DNA of 64,000 nucleotides from Croceicoccus sp. YJ47. Its GTDB lineage: Bacteria; Pseudomonadota; Alphaproteobacteria; Sphingomonadales; Sphingomonadaceae. The translations under genes were made by a program, and so were the position numbers. Each line of letters begins with the position of its first letter. Position 1 is the stretch's first letter. Below are positions 20,618 to 31,539 of this stretch, piece after piece. The notes beneath the pieces were generated by a model, which saw only the letters and a list, made by a program, of their open reading frames with translations, searched no databases and had not been told where the DNA came from. Location of the stretch: the NCBI RefSeq assembly GCF_016745095.1, contig NZ_CP067087.1:2530501-2594500 (forward strand). The letters are read 5' to 3'.

Positions 20618-20821
20618 TCAACGGCGCGGTGTGCGCCTGCGCGTCAGCCAGAGCAGCACAAGCCCGACCGCGATGGCGATCGCGCCATAAGCCGCCCAGC
20701 TTTCCTGCCCCAGCATGAAGCTTTCCGCCGGCCACATCACGAGGCCGAGCCCCTGAAGCGTCCACAGCCCGCCGACGAGAACGAGGGCGGTGCCGAACAC
20801 CTGCATGATGATGCGCAACAC
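20618..20821 (-). CDS. Small membrane protein downstream of gltA (67 aa)
   Basis: This 67-residue protein has two hydrophobic segments (about residues 4-30 and 42-60) and a basic C-terminus (WLTRRRTPRR). It starts with GTG twelve bases after the gltA stop, with an AAGGAGA ribosome site in between, and ends just before a strong terminator. It is therefore the last gene of the gltX-gltA transcript. No family is recognised; function unknown. Confidence 0.7.
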   Translation of the reverse strand: MLRIIMQVFGTALVLVGGLWTLQGLGLVMWPAESFMLGQESWAAYGAIAIAVGLVLLWLTRRRTPRR

Positions 20822-20833
20822 CGCCCGTTCTCC

Positions 20834-22120
20834 TTAACGCTTGTCGACGGGAACGTAGTCGCGCTGCGCCGGGCCGGTATAGAGCTGACGCGGGCGGCCG
20901 ATACGCTGTGCGGGATCGGAGATCATCTCGTTCCATTGCGCGACCCAGCCCACCGTGCGGGCGAGTGCGAACAGCGCGGTGAACATCGTCGTCGGGAACC
21001 CGATCGCGGAGAGGATCACGCCGGAATAGAAATCGACATTGGGGAAGAGCTTCTTCTCGACGAAATAATCGTCGTTCAATGCCATTTCCTCAAGCTGCAA
21101 GGCCACTTCGAACACCGGGTCGGAGACGTTCAGCGATTCGAACACCTCGCGCACGGTCTTCTGCATGACGGTCGCGCGCGGGTCGTAGTTTTTGTACACG
21201 CGGTGGCCGAAACCCATCAGGCGGAACGGATCGTCCTTGTTCTTGGCACGGGCGATATATTCGGGAATCTTGTCCGGCGTGCCGATTTCGTGGAGCATGT
21301 TGAGCGCGGCTTCGTTCGCGCCGCCATGCGCCGGACCCCACAGACACGCGATGCCGGCCGCGATGCAGGCGAAGGGGTTCGCGCCCGACGACCCGGCCAG
21401 ACGCACGGTCGAGGTCGATGCGTTCTGTTCATGGTCGGCGTGCAGGATGAAGATACGGTCGAGCGCGCGCTCCACGACCGGGTTCACCTCGTATTGCTCG
21501 GCTGGAACGCCGAAGGTCATGCGCAGGAAATTGCCGGTGTAGGACAGCGAATTGTCGGGCTGCATGAAAGGCTGACCGATGGCGTATTTGTACGCCATGG
21601 CCGCGATCGTCGGCATCTTCGCGATCAGGCGGTGCGAGCTGATCTTGCGATGTTCCGGGTCGGAAATGTCGGTGCTGTCATGATAGAATGCGGACAATGC
21701 GCCGACCGCGCCGCACATGATCGCCATCGGGTGCGCATCGCGGCGGAAACCCTGATAGAACTGGCGCAGCTGATCGTGCAGCATGGTGTGGCGCGTGATG
21801 GTGTAGGTGAAATCGTCGAGCTCGTCCGCGCTCGGCAATTCGCCGTTGAGCAGCAGGTGCGCGACTTCCATGAAGCTGGAATGTTCGGCAAGCTGACCGA
21901 TGGGGTAGCCGCGGTGCAGGAGCACGCCTTCCTCGCCATCGATATAGGTGAGCGCGGAATCGCAGCTCGCCGTCGAGGTGAAGCCCGGATCGTATGTGAA
22001 CATGCCGGTATTGGCGTAAAGCTTGCGGATGTCGACGACATCGGGACCGAGCGTGCCGCTCTTGATCTCGAAATCGTGCGTATCGCCCTTGGCGTTCAGT
22101 GTCGCGTTAGTGTCGCCCAC
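20834..22120 (-). CDS. gltA: Citrate synthase
   Basis: This enzyme condenses acetyl-CoA and oxaloacetate in the first step of the TCA cycle. The catalytic histidines are visible in [12 protein letters not shown] and [15 protein letters not shown], and the substrate-binding region in [17 protein letters not shown]. At 428 residues, with an N-terminal small beta domain, it is the Gram-negative hexameric type. It begins at GTG with a strong AAGGAGA site, 13-19 bases after gltX. Confidence 0.98.
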   Translation of the reverse strand: MGDTNATLNAKGDTHDFEIKSGTLGPDVVDIRKLYANTGMFTYDPGFTSTASCDSALTYIDGEEGVLLHRGYPIGQLAEHSSFMEVAHLLLNGELPSADELDDFTYTITRHTMLHDQLRQFYQGFRRDAHPMAIMCGAVGALSAFYHDSTDISDPEHRKISSHRLIAKMPTIAAMAYKYAIGQPFMQPDNSLSYTGNFLRMTFGVPAEQYEVNPVVERALDRIFILHADHEQNASTSTVRLAGSSGANPFACIAAGIACLWGPAHGGANEAALNMLHEIGTPDKIPEYIARAKNKDDPFRLMGFGHRVYKNYDPRATVMQKTVREVFESLNVSDPVFEVALQLEEMALNDDYFVEKKLFPNVDFYSGVILSAIGFPTTMFTALFALARTVGWVAQWNEMISDPAQRIGRPRQLYTGPAQRDYVPVDKR

Positions 22121-22139
22121 TTGTGTTCTCCTTCATCAA

Positions 22140-23645
22140 TCAACGGTTGGTATCGGTCTGCCCTGCGGCGGGGGCCTGCGCGGCGATACGCGCCAGGCTC
22201 TCCTCGCGGCCGAGCAGGACCAGAACATCGAAAATTCCCGGCGAAACCGCCTGCCCGGTCAACGCCGCACGCAAAGGTTGCGCGATCTTGCCAAGACCAA
22301 GCGCGCGCTCCTCCGCCATCTGCTTCAGATTGGCTTCAAGGCTTTCGCTTGTCCAGACATCTGCCGCAAGCAGCCTTTCATGCGCGTCGGCAAGAAGCTG
22401 CCGCGCATCGTCGGTGAGCAGGTTGGCGGCCTTCTCGTCCATGGGGAGCGGACGGTTGCGGAACAGGAACAGCGCGCCTTGGGCCAGCTCGTCGAGGTTC
22501 TTGGCCCGCGCCTTGAGCGACGGCATCGCCTGGATGAGCAGGTCGCGGTCGCGCCCTGCGTCGAAACCCGCGTCCAGTGCGGCGATACGGGGGGCGGTAA
22601 GATCGGCGAGCCTGCCGTCATCCGCCTCGCGCATGTAATGGCCGTTCAGATTGGCGAGCTTCTTCGTGTCGAAGCGGGACGCGCTTCTGCCGACGCCCGA
22701 CAGATCGAACAAAGCGATCGCCTCGTCCCGGTCGATAATCTCGCGATCGCCATAACCCCAGCCGAGACGCAGCAGATAATTCGACACCGCTTCGGGAAGA
22801 AGGCCCATCTCGTCGCGATAGGCATCGACGCCCATCGCGCCGTGCCGTTTCGACAGCTTAGCGCCGTCCGCCCCGTGGATGAGCGGGATATGTGCATAGA
22901 TCGGTTCCGCCCATTCGCCGGTGATCGCGTTCATCGCGTGAATGATCGGCAATTGGCGAAAGGCGTTGTTCAAATGATCGTCGCCGCGGATCACGTGGGT
23001 GACGCCCATGTCATGATCGTCGACCACCACGGCCAGCATGTAGGTCGGCGTGCCGTCGGACCGCAGCAGCACGTAATCGTCGATCTCGGAATTGCGGACC
23101 TTCACGCGGCCCTGCACCGCGTCGTCGATGATGCTTTCGCCCTGTTCCGGCGTTTTCAGCCGCACGACATAGGGCGCATCCGCCGGCGCATCGGCGGGAT
23201 CCCGGTCACGCCAGCGGCCATCGTAACGCAGCGGCTTCTTCGCCGCGCGCTGCTCGGCGCGCATCTGTTCGAGCTCTTCGGCCGTGGCATAGCATTTGTA
23301 CGCGTGCCCTGCATCGAGCAGACGGTTGGCGACGGCGACGTGGCGTTCGGCCCGCTGCGACTGAAACACGGGCGGGTCGTCGTAATCGAGGCCGAGCCAG
23401 TCCAGCCCGTCCAGAATCGCGTCGATCGCCTCCTCGGTCGAACGGGCGCGGTCGGTATCCTCGATCCGGAGCAGCGCGCGGCCGCCGTGATGGCGCGCGA
23501 AAAGCCAGTTGAACAGCGCGGTCCGTGCGCCGCCGATATGCAGGAAACCGGTGGGCGAAGGCGCAAATCGGGTGACCACCGGGCGCTTGGTCTCGGGCGT
23601 GTCCGCCGGACTGTCGGTGGAGCCTGTAACGCTGCCGCTTGCCAT
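22140..23645 (-). CDS. gltX: Glutamyl-tRNA synthetase
   Basis: This is a class I aminoacyl-tRNA synthetase that charges tRNA-Glu. The HIGH signature appears as [21 protein letters not shown] and the KMSKS counterpart as GAKLSKRHG. The anticodon-binding C-terminal half is intact. At 501 residues it is slightly longer than E. coli GltX because of a polar N-terminal extension of about 25 residues ([18 protein letters not shown]) before the conserved [10 protein letters not shown]. It is divergent from comEC with only 28 bases between starts. Confidence 0.97.
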   Translation of the reverse strand: MASGSVTGSTDSPADTPETKRPVVTRFAPSPTGFLHIGGARTALFNWLFARHHGGRALLRIEDTDRARSTEEAIDAILDGLDWLGLDYDDPPVFQSQRAERHVAVANRLLDAGHAYKCYATAEELEQMRAEQRAAKKPLRYDGRWRDRDPADAPADAPYVVRLKTPEQGESIIDDAVQGRVKVRNSEIDDYVLLRSDGTPTYMLAVVVDDHDMGVTHVIRGDDHLNNAFRQLPIIHAMNAITGEWAEPIYAHIPLIHGADGAKLSKRHGAMGVDAYRDEMGLLPEAVSNYLLRLGWGYGDREIIDRDEAIALFDLSGVGRSASRFDTKKLANLNGHYMREADDGRLADLTAPRIAALDAGFDAGRDRDLLIQAMPSLKARAKNLDELAQGALFLFRNRPLPMDEKAANLLTDDARQLLADAHERLLAADVWTSESLEANLKQMAEERALGLGKIAQPLRAALTGQAVSPGIFDVLVLLGREESLARIAAQAPAAGQTDTNR

Positions 23646-23673
23646 CTGGTGCCGCTTCCTATCCAATAATCCC

Positions 23674-25944
23674 ATGGTCGCGCCGCAATTTCCGAAACCC
23701 GACGCCTTCGATGGGCGATCCGGCATCCCGATTGCGGGCGAACCGGATGGCGCGCCGCATGCCGCGGGGCCATCGTCTTCGCGTTTGCGGCAATGGGGCA
23801 AGCGCGGCAGTTTGTCCAGCCTGCTGAACCGCGTCGAAGCCTTTCTGAACGCGCGGCCGTTCGAGCGTATGCCATGGCTCGCGGTGGCGATGCTGGCGGG
23901 AATCGGGGCCTGGTTCGTTTTGCCGGGCGCGGCGGAATGGCTGCTCGCGCTCGGCATTTGCGGGGTGATCGCCGGGGTTGTGGCCACGCACGCCCCCGAT
24001 GGTTCGCATGCTTTGGTGCGCAGTGCGGCAATCGGGCTGGCGACGATGTTTGCCGTCGGGCTCGCGCTCATCTGGGCGCGGTCCGAACTTGTCGGGACGC
24101 AGCCCATCGGCGGGCCGGTCGTGGCGCCGATCACGGCAACCGTGCTGGAGCGCGAGGAGCAGCCTTCGCGCAATCGCGTGCGGCTGCTGATCGCGACGCG
24201 CGACCCGCGGGAGGAGCGGACGATCCGCGCGCGCATCAATATCAAGGCGGAGGATGACCGCCCTTTCCTGAGGGAAGGCGCCAATATCGCGGTGCGCGCA
24301 CGGCTGACCCCGCCGACGCATCCGGTGTTGCCGGGCGCTTACGATTTCGCGCGGGTCGCATGGTTCGATGGGGTGGCAGCCACGGGATCGGCGCTCGACC
24401 CGCCGCGCCTGCTCACGCCGGGGGAGGGCGGGGATGCCGCCAGTGAAGCCGAAAAGGGCGCAGGGCTGGGTGCGTGGCGCCGCGATCTCGCCCGTCATGT
24501 GCGTGAAAGGTTGAGCACGGTCGCCGGTATCGACCCCGCCGCCGTCGCCATCGGCGCCACGCTGGCGAGCGGCGACCGCGGCGCCATCGACGAGATCAGC
24601 GCGCAGGCGATGCGCGATGCCGGGCTCGCGCATTTGCTTTCGATCAGCGGCCTGCACGTCGGGGCGGTGGTGGCGATCGCCTGGTTCGTGGTGATGCGGA
24701 TCGGCGGGCTGTTTCCCGCGGTCGCGTTGCGCTGGCGGCTGCCGATCCTGGCGGGGGCCGTGGGGGCGGGGGCGGCGCTCGGCTACACCTTGCTCACCGG
24801 TGCTGCGTTGCCGACGATCCGTGCGTGCATCGCGTCGTTTCTCGTCCTGTTCGCGCTGTCGATCGGGCGGCAGGCGCTTTCCCTGCGCCTGATCGCGATT
24901 GCGGCGATGACGATCATGTTCTTCTGGCCGGAGGCGGTGGTCGGCCCGTCCTTTCAATTCAGCTTTGCCGCCGTGGTCGCCATCGTCGCCTTCCACAACA
25001 GCGCGGGAATGCAGGATTTCCTCGCCCGGCGCGAAGAGGGGCGCGGGTGGTGGAGGCCGGTCGTGGCTCTCTTCCTGACGGGATTGGTGGTCGAGGCATG
25101 CCTGTCGCCGCTCGTCCTCTTTCACTTTCATCGCACCGGGGTGTTCGGGCCGTTCGCCAATCTGGTCGCAATTCCGCTGACGACCGCGCTGGTGATGCCG
25201 TTGCTCGGCCTGTCGCTCACGCTCGACCTCATAGGCTTGGGCGGCCCGGTGTGGATGGCAACGGGGTGGGCGCTGCAGGCGCTGATCGAAATTGCGTTCC
25301 TCGCTTCCGGCTCGGAAAATTCGGTGATCCTGCGGGCGCAGCCGCCGTTATGGTCCATCCTTCTCTTTGCCGCGGGGTTTTTCTGGTGTGCGCTGTGGTC
25401 GGGGGGCATCCGATTGTACGGGTTGATTCCGATGGGCACGGGCGTCGTCATGCTGGCGATGCAGCCCGCGCCCGATCTCATGATCGCGGCGGAAGGCCGG
25501 CATGTCGCCATCGCGGACGAGGGCGGACGGATCTACCTGTTACGCGACCGCGCCGGGTTTACGCGCGATGCGCTGCTCGAACAGGCGGGTGTCGATCCGG
25601 ACGTCGGCAACTACGCCAAGCTCAGGGATATTCCCGGGGCGGAATGCAACCGGGCCTTTTGCCGGTTCGAAATGCGACAACGGCGCATCATGGTGTCGCA
25701 GCGCCGGGCGACCGTCGATTACAGGGCGATGGTCACGGCATGTGCGGACAGCGATATCGTGATCGCCGAATGGAAACTGCCCGGCGCATGCAGGCCGCGC
25801 ATCTTGAAGGCGGATCGTGCCCTGCTTACGCGCAGGGGCGGCATGACCTACGATTTCGAGAGCGGGGCGATCGCCTATGCCCGAAATCCTCGCGATGGGC
25901 ATGGGTGGCGCCGGAGCGGGGCAGCGGCACAGGCGATGAAATGA
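23674..25944 (+). CDS. comEC: ComEC/Rec2-family DNA-uptake channel
   Basis: This is a polytopic inner-membrane protein of 756 residues, the ComEC family thought to pass single-stranded DNA into the cytoplasm during natural transformation. An N-terminal DUF4131-like soluble segment precedes the competence core, which shows the motif [14 protein letters not shown] near residues 318-331, then helices such as [26 protein letters not shown]. The C-terminal part has a periplasmic domain lacking an obvious metal-binding beta-lactamase motif. Whether the organism is competent cannot be told from this gene alone. Confidence 0.9.
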   Translation: MVAPQFPKPDAFDGRSGIPIAGEPDGAPHAAGPSSSRLRQWGKRGSLSSLLNRVEAFLNARPFERMPWLAVAMLAGIGAWFVLPGAAEWLLALGICGVIAGVVATHAPDGSHALVRSAAIGLATMFAVGLALIWARSELVGTQPIGGPVVAPITATVLEREEQPSRNRVRLLIATRDPREERTIRARINIKAEDDRPFLREGANIAVRARLTPPTHPVLPGAYDFARVAWFDGVAATGSALDPPRLLTPGEGGDAASEAEKGAGLGAWRRDLARHVRERLSTVAGIDPAAVAIGATLASGDRGAIDEISAQAMRDAGLAHLLSISGLHVGAVVAIAWFVVMRIGGLFPAVALRWRLPILAGAVGAGAALGYTLLTGAALPTIRACIASFLVLFALSIGRQALSLRLIAIAAMTIMFFWPEAVVGPSFQFSFAAVVAIVAFHNSAGMQDFLARREEGRGWWRPVVALFLTGLVVEACLSPLVLFHFHRTGVFGPFANLVAIPLTTALVMPLLGLSLTLDLIGLGGPVWMATGWALQALIEIAFLASGSENSVILRAQPPLWSILLFAAGFFWCALWSGGIRLYGLIPMGTGVVMLAMQPAPDLMIAAEGRHVAIADEGGRIYLLRDRAGFTRDALLEQAGVDPDVGNYAKLRDIPGAECNRAFCRFEMRQRRIMVSQRRATVDYRAMVTACADSDIVIAEWKLPGACRPRILKADRALLTRRGGMTYDFESGAIAYARNPRDGHGWRRSGAAAQAMK

Positions 25945-25977
25945 CGCAGGCGCCTTTCTCGGCTTAACGACTTCCTC

Positions 25978-26655
25978 TTAGTGATACCGCCGCAGGAGCC
26001 CGGCAAGGCGCCCTTGCACCTGCACATCGCGAGCGTCGTAAACCTGCGCCTCATACGCTGCGTTTGCAGGATCAAGCCTGACCTTTCCGGCATCGCGGTG
26101 CAGATATTTCAATGTCGCTTCCACACCATGCACAAGTGCGACGATAATCTCCCCATCGCGCGCCTCTTCGGTGCGGCGGACAAGCGCGAAATCGCCATCG
26201 AAGATCCCGGCCTCGATCATGGAATCGCCCGACACTTCGAGCGCATAATGCTCACCCGCACCGAGCAATGCGGCCGGCACGGGCAGCATCTGCTGATCCT
26301 CCAGCGCCTCGATCGGCATGCCGGCGGCAATCCGGCCATGCAGCGGGATCTCGACGACATCATTCGCGGGTGCAGGCGTGCCACCCTTGCGGTTCAGGGA
26401 TACGACGGTTCCAGGCTCTTCCTTCGAGGCGGCGCCGGCACGATCGGTCTGGCGTATCACCTCGAGTGCGCGGGCGCGGTTGGGGAGGCGGCGGATGAAG
26501 CCACGCTCTTCCAATGCGGAAATGAGCCGATGCACACCCGATTTCGACTTCAGGTCGATGGCGTCCTTCATCTCCTCAAATGAGGGGGAGATCCCGGTTT
26601 CGTCGAGCCGATCCTGAATAAACACCAGCAATTCATGCTGCTTGCGCGTGAGCAT
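25978..26655 (-). CDS. lexA: LexA repressor of the SOS response
   Basis: LexA is a 225-residue transcriptional repressor that cleaves itself when RecA is activated by DNA damage. The N-terminal winged helix covers about residues 1-65 ([20 protein letters not shown]). The cleavage site is Ala111-Gly112 in RIAAGMP, the catalytic serine is Ser145 in VSGDSMIE and the lysine is Lys183 in ATLKYLHR. A LexA box lies 36 bases upstream, indicating self-regulation. It sits downstream of the trp-moa genes but has its own promoter region. Confidence 0.97.
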   Translation of the reverse strand: MLTRKQHELLVFIQDRLDETGISPSFEEMKDAIDLKSKSGVHRLISALEERGFIRRLPNRARALEVIRQTDRAGAASKEEPGTVVSLNRKGGTPAPANDVVEIPLHGRIAAGMPIEALEDQQMLPVPAALLGAGEHYALEVSGDSMIEAGIFDGDFALVRRTEEARDGEIIVALVHGVEATLKYLHRDAGKVRLDPANAAYEAQVYDARDVQVQGRLAGLLRRYH

Positions 26656-26690
26656 TGGTTCGTTCCTCCTGTTCTACGAAATCAATCCGT

Positions 26691-26705
26691 GAACGAATAA
26701 GGAAC
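26691..26705 (-). promoter_or_regulatory. LexA (SOS) box of the lexA promoter
   Basis: On the plus strand the sequence is GAAC, seven bases, GAAC; on the minus strand, in the direction of lexA, GTTC-N7-GTTC. This is the direct-repeat operator established for alphaproteobacterial LexA and differs from the E. coli palindrome. Its place 36 bases before the lexA ATG fits autoregulation. Confidence 0.85.
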
Positions 26706-26741
26706 AGTTAGGCAACAAACGGAACGCCGTCAATCGCCCTT

Positions 26742-27929
26742 CTAACCATATAGGCGAAAAATAGACACTTCGGCTCCATTTTGGATGCTTTTTGCGTGTG
26801 CCGGACGAATGATCAACGCATCCGCCATGGCCAAGGGAGCGATCGCGCCACTATCCTGGAGCCGCAGCGGTTCGGCCGCGCCGTCGCGAATGCGCGCGCG
26901 AATGAATTCCGCTCTTTTCCCCGTCGGTCCGAGCGAACCGCGTATCGGCATCACCTGCCGGGTGGGGAGGGGGGCGGTGCAGCCATTCATCGCGCGGATC
27001 AGGGGCAGGGCAAACAGAAACGCCGTGACGAAGCAGGAAACCGGATTGCCCGGCAGGCCGAGGACGATCTGCCGTTCCCGGCGTGCGACCATCACCGGCT
27101 TGCCCGGCTTCATCGCCACGCGCCAGAATGCGAGTTCCGCACCGATCGATTCCAGCGTCGGCCGGATCAGATCGTGATCCCCGACCGATGCGCCCCCGCT
27201 GGTAATCACCAGATCGGCATCGTCCGCCGCTCCGAACGCGGTGATGAGCGCCTCGCGCTCGTCCCCAATGGGTCCGCGGCGCGTCACATCGCAGGGCAGT
27301 TCGCCACACATCGCGGCCAGCATCGGCCCGTTGCTGGCCGGCAAATCACCCGGACCGAGCGGTTCGCCCGGCGCGCGCAATTCATCGCCGCAATCGATGA
27401 TGGTCACGCGCGGGCGGCGGCGCACCGGCACCGTGCCATGCCCCCCGCCAATCGCGAGCGCGAGCGCGGCCGGGCTCAACCGCGCGCCAGCGTCCAGAAG
27501 AACCGCATCTTCCGTAAAATCCAGCCCGCGCGGCCGGATATGGCGGGCAAGCGGATCGGGCGGCGTTCCTTCGAAATGCAGCGTATCACCATCGCGGCGG
27601 CATTCTTCCTGCACCAGCACCGCATCCGCGCCCGGCGGGACGATGGCGCCGGTCGAAATGCGCACCGCATGGCCCGCGTCGATGTCGCCGGCAAAGGGAT
27701 GGCTTACCGCGCTTTCCCCGATAATGGTCCACGGGCCGGGCATGTCGGCGGCTCGCACCGCCCACCCGTCCATCGCCGAAAGCGGGTCCGACGGCTGTGT
27801 CCTTTGCGCAAGGAGCGGGGCGGCGAGATAGCGCCCGGCGGCGGCCTCGACGGCAATCGTCTCGCCCTGTGTCGGCGCGGCCATGGCGAGGAGCCTTCGC
27901 TGCGCCTCTTCGAGGTCGAGCAACGGCAT
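26742..27929 (-). CDS. moeA: Molybdopterin molybdenumtransferase
   Basis: This enzyme inserts molybdate into adenylated molybdopterin to complete the molybdenum cofactor. Motifs include DRPLSAMDGWAVR-like DPLSAMDGWAVR near residue 50, IVPPGADAVLVQEE, and the MPT-binding VITSGGASVGDHDLIRP. It is 395 residues, of normal size with a C-terminal MoeA domain IV. The ATG at 27929 overlaps the moaC stop (TGATG). It is unusual, though seen in sphingomonads, to find it at the end of a tryptophan operon. Confidence 0.95.
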   Translation of the reverse strand: MPLLDLEEAQRRLLAMAAPTQGETIAVEAAAGRYLAAPLLAQRTQPSDPLSAMDGWAVRAADMPGPWTIIGESAVSHPFAGDIDAGHAVRISTGAIVPPGADAVLVQEECRRDGDTLHFEGTPPDPLARHIRPRGLDFTEDAVLLDAGARLSPAALALAIGGGHGTVPVRRRPRVTIIDCGDELRAPGEPLGPGDLPASNGPMLAAMCGELPCDVTRRGPIGDEREALITAFGAADDADLVITSGGASVGDHDLIRPTLESIGAELAFWRVAMKPGKPVMVARRERQIVLGLPGNPVSCFVTAFLFALPLIRAMNGCTAPLPTRQVMPIRGSLGPTGKRAEFIRARIRDGAAEPLRLQDSGAIAPLAMADALIIRPAHAKSIQNGAEVSIFRLYG

Positions 27930-28420
27930 CACGGTTCGAAATCCTCGAACCCTTCGGCTCGCCAGCGACCCGATTTGCCGCCATCCTTCGCGATCAGCCG
28001 GACCGCGTCGATGACCATGCCCTTGTCGATGGCCTTTGCCATGTCGTAGATTGTCATCAATGCGACACAGCATGCTGTAATCGCTTCCATTTCAATGCCG
28101 GTTTTCGCAAAGATGGAGGCCGTTGCCGTCACGCGCAGGGCATCGCTTTCCCATGCGAAATCGACCTGCACGGAATCAAGGCCGAGCGGATGACACAGCG
28201 GGATAAGGTCGCCCGTGCGTTTTGCCGCCATGATGCCCGCGATCCGCGCGGTGGCAAGCACATCGCCCTTCTTGACCGTGCCTTGCCGGATCGCATCGCG
28301 CGCCTCTGCCGACATGACGATCCGGCCCGATGCGGTTGCAACCCGGCGGGTCACCGGCTTGGCGCCGACATCGACCATGCGGGCATTGCCCTCGGCATCG
28401 AGATGGGTGAGCCCGCTCAT
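27929..28420 (-). CDS. moaC: Cyclic pyranopterin monophosphate synthase
   Basis: This enzyme makes cyclic pyranopterin monophosphate in the first stage of molybdenum cofactor synthesis. The 163-residue sequence shows the conserved [14 protein letters not shown] start, [16 protein letters not shown] with the active-site histidine and lysine context, and [20 protein letters not shown], all family hallmarks. Its ATG overlaps the trpC stop by four bases, and its stop overlaps moeA. Confidence 0.96.
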   Translation of the reverse strand: MSGLTHLDAEGNARMVDVGAKPVTRRVATASGRIVMSAEARDAIRQGTVKKGDVLATARIAGIMAAKRTGDLIPLCHPLGLDSVQVDFAWESDALRVTATASIFAKTGIEMEAITACCVALMTIYDMAKAIDKGMVIDAVRLIAKDGGKSGRWRAEGFEDFEP

Positions 28421-29205
28421 CCGTGGAGCAGGCGCCGGGTCGCACCCTCCACGTCGTCTTGCCGCATGAGGCTTTCGCCGACGAGGAAACAGCGCACGCC
28501 GCTCTGCGCGAGACGCTCGCAATCGGCGTGGGTCGCGATGCCGCTTTCCCCGACGAGCAACGCATCGGCCGGGGCGAGGGCAGCCAGTCGTTCGGTCACG
28601 CCAAGATCGGTCACAAAACTGCGCAGATCGCGATTGTTCACGCCCAACAATCGCGAGCGCAGCCGCAGCGCGCGCTCCATCTCGTCCTCGTCATGCACCT
28701 CGATCAGGACATCCATGCCGCGTTCGAGGGCGGCGGCCTCGATCTCCGCCATCTGCCCGTCGTCGAGCGCGGCGACGATGATCAGGATCGCATCGGCCCC
28801 CATGGCCCGCGCCTCTGCCACCTGCCACGGATCGACCATGAAATCCTTGCGCAGCACGGGGAGGGAGCAGGCCTGCCGCGCAGCAACGAGATAGTCGGCG
28901 TGCCCCTGAAAATAGGTTTCGTCGGTCAGCACGGACAGACAGCTCGCGCCCCCGGCGGCATAATCGCGCGCATGGGATTCGGGGTCGAAATCCTGTCTTA
29001 TCAAGCCCTTGGACGGGGAAGCGCGTTTGATTTCGGCGATGAGGCCGAACCCGTCGCGCGCCGCTTCGCGCAGACGGCTTTCGAAGCCGCGCACAGGTTC
29101 CCGCCCCCGCGCCGCGAGGTCGAGCGCATCGATCGCGCTTTCCTTCTTGCGCTGGGCAAGCTGCGCCCGGGTATTATCGCAGATTTCGATGAGCTTGTTC
29201 GTCAT
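28417..29205 (-). CDS. trpC: Indole-3-glycerol-phosphate synthase
   Basis: This TIM-barrel enzyme closes the indole ring in tryptophan synthesis. Visible active-site stretches are [15 protein letters not shown] (residues about 56-70), [34 protein letters not shown] and [13 protein letters not shown]. At 262 residues it is monofunctional, not fused to TrpF. The gene overlaps trpD and moaC by four bases each. Confidence 0.97.
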   Translation of the reverse strand: MTNKLIEICDNTRAQLAQRKKESAIDALDLAARGREPVRGFESRLREAARDGFGLIAEIKRASPSKGLIRQDFDPESHARDYAAGGASCLSVLTDETYFQGHADYLVAARQACSLPVLRKDFMVDPWQVAEARAMGADAILIIVAALDDGQMAEIEAAALERGMDVLIEVHDEDEMERALRLRSRLLGVNNRDLRSFVTDLGVTERLAALAPADALLVGESGIATHADCERLAQSGVRCFLVGESLMRQDDVEGATRRLLHG

Positions 29206-30164
29206 TTGACCGTGTCGATCCAGCAATTGAGGAGCGCGTTCGCCAGCCCCTTGTCGATGGTTTCGCCCGCTTCCTCCGCCCCTGCGCCGAGGTCGCCGAC
29301 CATGCCCGCAATCCACAAAGCGGCGCCAGCGTTCAGCACGACCGCATCGCGATAGGCGCCCTTTTCGCCCATGACCAGCCGCCGGAGCGCGTCGGCGTTA
29401 TACACCGCATCGCCGCCGCGAATGGCATCGAGCGGATGGGTCGGCAGGCCGGCATCGGCAGGCGTCAGCGTGTCCGGCACATCCATGCCGATCGTCGCAA
29501 CCCGGCTCGGCCCGGCGATCGACAATTCGTCGAGCCCCTCCATCCCCGAAACGATCAGCGCACGCTCCGTGCCGAGCAGGCGCATCGCATCGGCATAGGT
29601 GGGCACGAATTCCGGCCGCGCGACGCCGATCAATTGCCGCCGCACGCCCGCCGGATTGGCGAGCGGACCGATGAGGTTGAAGATCGTGCGGCGGCCCAGT
29701 TCGCGGCGAATGGGGGCAATCCGGGCGAGCGCGGGATGGTGGGCCTGCGCAAACAGGAACGCGATGCCGAGGTCGGGCAGCGTGGCTTCGGCGCGGTGCC
29801 CCGCCCGCGCGAGGTCGAGGCCCAATGTTTCCAGCGTATCGGCACCGCCCGCCTTGCTCGACGCGGCGCGGTTGCCATGTTTCGCCACCGGCACACCCGC
29901 CGCCGCCACGACCAGCGCCACCGCCGTCGACACGTTCAGGCTGTGTTGCCCATCGCCGCCGGTGCCGCAAACGTCGATGGCCCCCTCGACCGCGGCGACC
30001 GGCAGCATCCGTTCGCGCATGGCGGTGGCGGCGCCCGCGATTTCCTCCGCCGTTTCGCCCCGCTCGGCCAGCATGACGAGCGTGTCGGCAATGTCGGTGT
30101 CCGGCATCAACCCGTCGAGCATCCGCCCGAACAGTTCACTCGTTTCGAGGAGCGAGAGCGTCAT
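29202..30164 (-). CDS. trpD: Anthranilate phosphoribosyltransferase
   Basis: This enzyme joins anthranilate to PRPP in tryptophan synthesis. The PRPP-binding motif is [17 protein letters not shown] near residues 77-93, followed by [20 protein letters not shown] and [11 protein letters not shown]. The 320-residue length is typical for the stand-alone enzyme. Start and stop overlap trpG and trpC (ATGA). Confidence 0.97.
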   Translation of the reverse strand: MTLSLLETSELFGRMLDGLMPDTDIADTLVMLAERGETAEEIAGAATAMRERMLPVAAVEGAIDVCGTGGDGQHSLNVSTAVALVVAAAGVPVAKHGNRAASSKAGGADTLETLGLDLARAGHRAEATLPDLGIAFLFAQAHHPALARIAPIRRELGRRTIFNLIGPLANPAGVRRQLIGVARPEFVPTYADAMRLLGTERALIVSGMEGLDELSIAGPSRVATIGMDVPDTLTPADAGLPTHPLDAIRGGDAVYNADALRRLVMGEKGAYRDAVVLNAGAALWIAGMVGDLGAGAEEAGETIDKGLANALLNCWIDTVK

Positions 30165-30772
30165 CCCGTCACCCTTGCCGGCACGGTCGCCGCAATGCCG
30201 CACATGCGCAGGAAATTAGCGAGCAGGGCATGGCCGTTTTCGGTCGCGATGCTTTCGGGATGAAACTGCACGCCATGGATGGGCAGGTCGCGGTGGCGAA
30301 ATCCCATCGCGTGGATGCCGTCCTGTTCGGGCCGCGGGGTCCATGCGTTCACGACGAGGCAGTCCGGCACGTCCTCCACCACGAGGCTGTGGTAACGGGT
30401 CGCGATGAAGGGCGAGGGCAGCCCGGCAAAGACGCCGTCCGCGTGATGCGTCACCGGCGATGTCTTGCCATGCATCAAGCCGCCGCGCACCACCGTGCCG
30501 CCGAAATGCTGACCGATCGCCTGATGGCCGAGGCACACGCCGAGCAGCGGGCGCCCCGCATCGGCGCATGCCGCGACGAGATCGAGGCTCACCCCCGCCT
30601 CGTTCGGGGTGCACGGGCCGGGGGAGAGGAGGAAGCCGGACGCCCCGCTTGCCATCGCACCGGCGGCGGTGATGGCGTCGTTGCGCACGACCTCGACCTC
30701 GCCGCCCATCTCCATCAAATAATGGACGAGGTTCCAGGTGAAGCTGTCGTAATTGTCGATGACGAGGATCAT
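30161..30772 (-). CDS. trpG: Anthranilate synthase glutamine amidotransferase subunit
   Basis: This class I glutamine amidotransferase supplies ammonia to TrpE. It starts [18 protein letters not shown]. The catalytic cysteine lies in [12 protein letters not shown], and the histidine-glutamate pair in [13 protein letters not shown]. At 203 residues it is the separate subunit form. Its ATG overlaps the stop of the DUF2233 gene, so the usual trpE-trpG adjacency is split by that insert. Confidence 0.97.
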   Translation of the reverse strand: MILVIDNYDSFTWNLVHYLMEMGGEVEVVRNDAITAAGAMASGASGFLLSPGPCTPNEAGVSLDLVAACADAGRPLLGVCLGHQAIGQHFGGTVVRGGLMHGKTSPVTHHADGVFAGLPSPFIATRYHSLVVEDVPDCLVVNAWTPRPEQDGIHAMGFRHRDLPIHGVQFHPESIATENGHALLANFLRMCGIAATVPARVTG

Positions 30773-31539
30773 GGCTCTGCCTTTGCGGAGTTGCGCACTG
30801 CGATCAAGGGGCCAAGCGGCGGGGCGGCATCCATTCGTTCGCCCGCAGGGTCCCACAATCCCGAAACCGCCCCATCGAGATAGAGCGCATCGGGTGTTTT
30901 TGCGACATCGCGAAAGAACCGGGCGAAGCGGTAGAAGGACACCATGTCGTCGCTGATCACGAAATGGGCGTTTCCGTCCGCATCGACGCCCACACCGTTG
31001 CGAAAGTGGCGGGAGGGTCCGTTTTCGCTGAAATCCGGATGCAGCTTGCCGGCGATCACCAGCATCGGCCCCGATTGCGTGGCGATCCGCGGCCTGGGGC
31101 TGCGCGCCGCATAATCCGCCGTGGTCGCCACGTGCCATCCCGCATCGTCGGCATAGAACACGCCATTGGGAGCCATGTGAAAATTGCCCGGCCCCGCATT
31201 GCGGTTGAGCGGGACGCGCTCCTCGCCATCGGTGACGAAAAGGCCGATGGGGCGCAGATCCTCGCCATACATGCCCGCATTCATGGCAAAGGCGATCGTG
31301 CCCGCCACATCGCCCAGAAGATCGCGCAGCGCCCCGAACCGTTCGAGCGGACGGCCATCCGCGCCGTCGAGATAGAGCGCAATTTCGTGCCGTTCGGGAT
31401 CGGCGATGCAATGGGTGAAGCGCTGGCCCTCGAACCGTTCGGTCCGGCATGGGGGTGCGGTCTGTTCGGGTGCGTCCTGCCCCCCGCATGCGGACAGCGC
31501 GATCAGGACCGTGACAATGCCGAGCCTTGCGGCGGTCAC
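30769..31539 (-). CDS. DUF2233 / phosphodiester-glycosidase-family lipoprotein within the trp operon
   Basis: This 256-residue protein begins at a GTG overlapping the trpE stop (GTGA) and ends overlapping trpG (ATGA). The N-terminus is a lipoprotein signal: a hydrophobic stretch ending LIALSAC at the lipobox cysteine, so export and lipidation are expected. The body carries family-like segments [47 protein letters not shown] and [12 protein letters not shown] of the NAGPA/DUF2233 group. Members are linked to cleaving sugar phosphodiesters, but the substrate here is unknown. Nothing visible ties it to tryptophan synthesis. Confidence 0.85.
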   Translation of the reverse strand: MTAARLGIVTVLIALSACGGQDAPEQTAPPCRTERFEGQRFTHCIADPERHEIALYLDGADGRPLERFGALRDLLGDVAGTIAFAMNAGMYGEDLRPIGLFVTDGEERVPLNRNAGPGNFHMAPNGVFYADDAGWHVATTADYAARSPRPRIATQSGPMLVIAGKLHPDFSENGPSRHFRNGVGVDADGNAHFVISDDMVSFYRFARFFRDVAKTPDALYLDGAVSGLWDPAGERMDAAPPLGPLIAVRNSAKAEP

